Shown: in pieces, positions 5,687 to 6,593 of the stretch | Position numbering within the stretch: the first letter of the stretch is position 1 | Layout: the number at the start of each line of letters is the position of its first letter | DNA from: Eubacteriales Family XIII. Incertae Sedis bacterium | GTDB lineage: Bacteria > Bacillota > Clostridia > Peptostreptococcales > Anaerovoracaceae | Assembly: GCA_031287295.1 (NCBI GenBank) | Contig: JAITTH010000144.1 | Coordinates: 1 to 6,593, forward strand | Reading direction: 5' to 3' | Length of the DNA: 6,593 bases | The notes under the pieces: generated by a model | What the model was told of the DNA's origin: nothing | What the model saw: the letters and a program-made list of their open reading frames with translations, nothing else | The model's database searches: none | Position numbers and translations under genes: made by a program

Positions 5687-6593
5687 AATAGCCCCTTCCC
5701 TTCTTCTATATTCAACATCAGATTCATACACTGTATCCCGGCACCGGATGCCCCTTTCCCGAGATTGTCGAAACGCGCAATCAAGAGGATCCGATCTTCT
5801 CCGCCGAGAATGAAGATTTCCAAATCGTTACGACCGCTTTTCCCCATGGCAGAAAGATAGCCACTTTCGGGATCTTCCCCTTCCGGTCGAACAGAAATCA
5901 GGGCCTCCTGTCTGTAGCGGTCTTCTATTATTTTTCGCAGATCTGTAACGGACGTACCCTGCGTTAGCAGTCTTCTGTGAAGTGGCACGACCACCGACAT
6001 TCCACAATAATAATCGGCTACATGCGGTGTAAATATCGGAGGTTCGGTTATTCCGGTCATGACCTGCATTTCCGGAAGATGTTTATGATTCTGCGAGAGT
6101 GCGTAGAGACGTGGCGCAGACAAAAGTGTTTCAGAGGCGTTTTCCTCATACGCTTTGTACGCTGCAATCATGGTCTTGCCACCACCGCTATAACCGGTAA
6201 TGCTATGCGCAACAAACGGATACTCCGGCGATACAGCCTTTGCGTCGATGAGTGGTCTCACCAAAAGAATGAACCCCGTTGCATGACAACCGGGAAGCGC
6301 AACACGATTCGAAGACGCAATCTTTGCACGACTTTCAGGCGTAAGCTCCGGCATACCGTACACCCACGCCGGGTTTGTCCGATGTTTGGTCGATGCATCG
6401 ATGATGCGAACAGAGTCCGGCGCCACTGCCGCAATCTCCGCAGATTCCTCATCCGGAAGACAGAGAAAGGAAATATCCGCAGCTTTCATACGTGCAAGAC
6501 GTGCCTCAGGATCTTTGCGGACAGCTTCGTCGATGTCCAGTACCTCAATATCATCCCGACCCGCGAGGTATTCATCAATTTTCAGACCGGTCG
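5683..6593 (-). CDS. argC: N-acetyl-gamma-glutamyl-phosphate reductase, type 2 (short form), 5' end outside window
   Basis: ArgC reduces N-acetylglutamyl 5-phosphate with NADPH to N-acetylglutamate semialdehyde. The visible 302 residues begin at TGLKIDEYLAGRDDIEVL, the end of the Rossmann-fold glycine motif (usually GxxGTTG), so only about 10-15 residues are missing. The frame stays open from the edge to the stop at 5685-5683. The catalytic cysteine is in ALPGCHATGF (codon 6288-6286). ITGYSGGGKTMI, the histidine-bearing NHKHLPEMQ (around 6090-6064) and ARFDNLGKGASGAGIQCMNLML follow. The short length, the LAGRDDIE start, DASTKHR and GYSGGGK fit the less common type-2 ArgC family rather than the ~345-residue type 1. 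The usual NPGCYPTG around the cysteine reads LPGCHATG here. It heads the visible arg cluster and overlaps argJ by four bases. Confidence 0.94.
   Translation of the reverse strand, partial: TGLKIDEYLAGRDDIEVLDIDEAVRKDPEARLARMKAADISFLCLPDEESAEIAAVAPDSVRIIDASTKHRTNPAWVYGMPELTPESRAKIASSNRVALPGCHATGFILLVRPLIDAKAVSPEYPFVAHSITGYSGGGKTMIAAYKAYEENASETLLSAPRLYALSQNHKHLPEMQVMTGITEPPIFTPHVADYYCGMSVVVPLHRRLLTQGTSVTDLRKIIEDRYRQEALISVRPEGEDPESGYLSAMGKSGRNDLEIFILGGEDRILLIARFDNLGKGASGAGIQCMNLMLNIEEGKGLL
5692..5697 (-). promoter_or_regulatory. Ribosome binding site for argJ, inside argC
   Basis: AAGGGG on the minus strand lies 5 nt before the GTG at 5686, within the last codons of argC. A second purine-rich run, GAAGGGA, lies just upstream. 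Together they support GTG 5686 as the argJ start. Confidence 0.65.

Larger units (their letters stand above)
2376..6593 (-). other. argC-argJ-argB-argD operon
   Basis: The four genes share one strand with junctions of -4, -1 and +15 nt, leaving no room for internal promoters or terminators outside coding sequence. The promoter and any arginine operator must lie upstream of argC, beyond position 6593. ArgJ makes this the cyclic (acetyl-recycling) version of the pathway. argF, argG, argH and carAB are not in the window. Confidence 0.9.

Noticed and set aside
5687..5731. Longer argJ starting at GTG 5731
   Set aside because: The added 15 residues do not resemble ArgJ N-termini, and the GTG at 5686 has its own ribosome binding site and the typical stop-start overlap.

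Overview
All recognisable genes in this window lie on the minus strand, so transcription runs from high to low coordinates. The organism is most likely an anaerobic bacterium. It carries a single-chain pyruvate:ferredoxin oxidoreductase, an oxygen-sensitive enzyme of fermentative metabolism, and strong GGAGG-type ribosome binding sites. The genes are compact, and base composition looks close to half G+C by eye. An anaerobic Bacillota (Clostridia-like) host fits best, but this is an inference from gene content, not a phylogenetic result.

Positions 6593 to 2376 hold a tight arginine-biosynthesis operon in the order argC (start cut by the window edge), argJ, argB, argD. The argC/argJ junction overlaps as GTGA and the argJ/argB junction as TGATG. 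argB and argD are 15 nt apart. Together the genes encode steps from N-acetylglutamate to ornithine: ArgB phosphorylates N-acetylglutamate, ArgC reduces the acyl phosphate, ArgD transaminates the semialdehyde, and ArgJ moves the acetyl group from acetylornithine back to glutamate. ArgC is of the short, less common type-2 family. ArgB has the N-terminal helix and C-terminal segment typical of arginine-inhibited acetylglutamate kinases.

Positions 2375 to 2228 are the only sizeable non-coding gap (148 nt). Read on the minus strand it holds a T7 tract without a convincing terminator hairpin, an exact TATAAT -10 box embedded in a perfect 6+6 dyad, a second small inverted repeat in the predicted leader, and a good ribosome binding site.

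Positions 2227 to 1 hold the first 742 codons of pyruvate:ferredoxin oxidoreductase (nifJ/por), in one unbroken frame checked codon by codon. The gene continues past the window start. Its product, acetyl-CoA, is the acetyl donor that primes the acetylated arginine pathway, but the shared location does not prove shared control.

I see no mobile element, CRISPR array, tRNA or rRNA, and nothing that I would call a new biological system. The points most worth a second look are the type-2 ArgC, the symmetric promoter before nifJ, and the apparent lack of a terminator between argD and nifJ.
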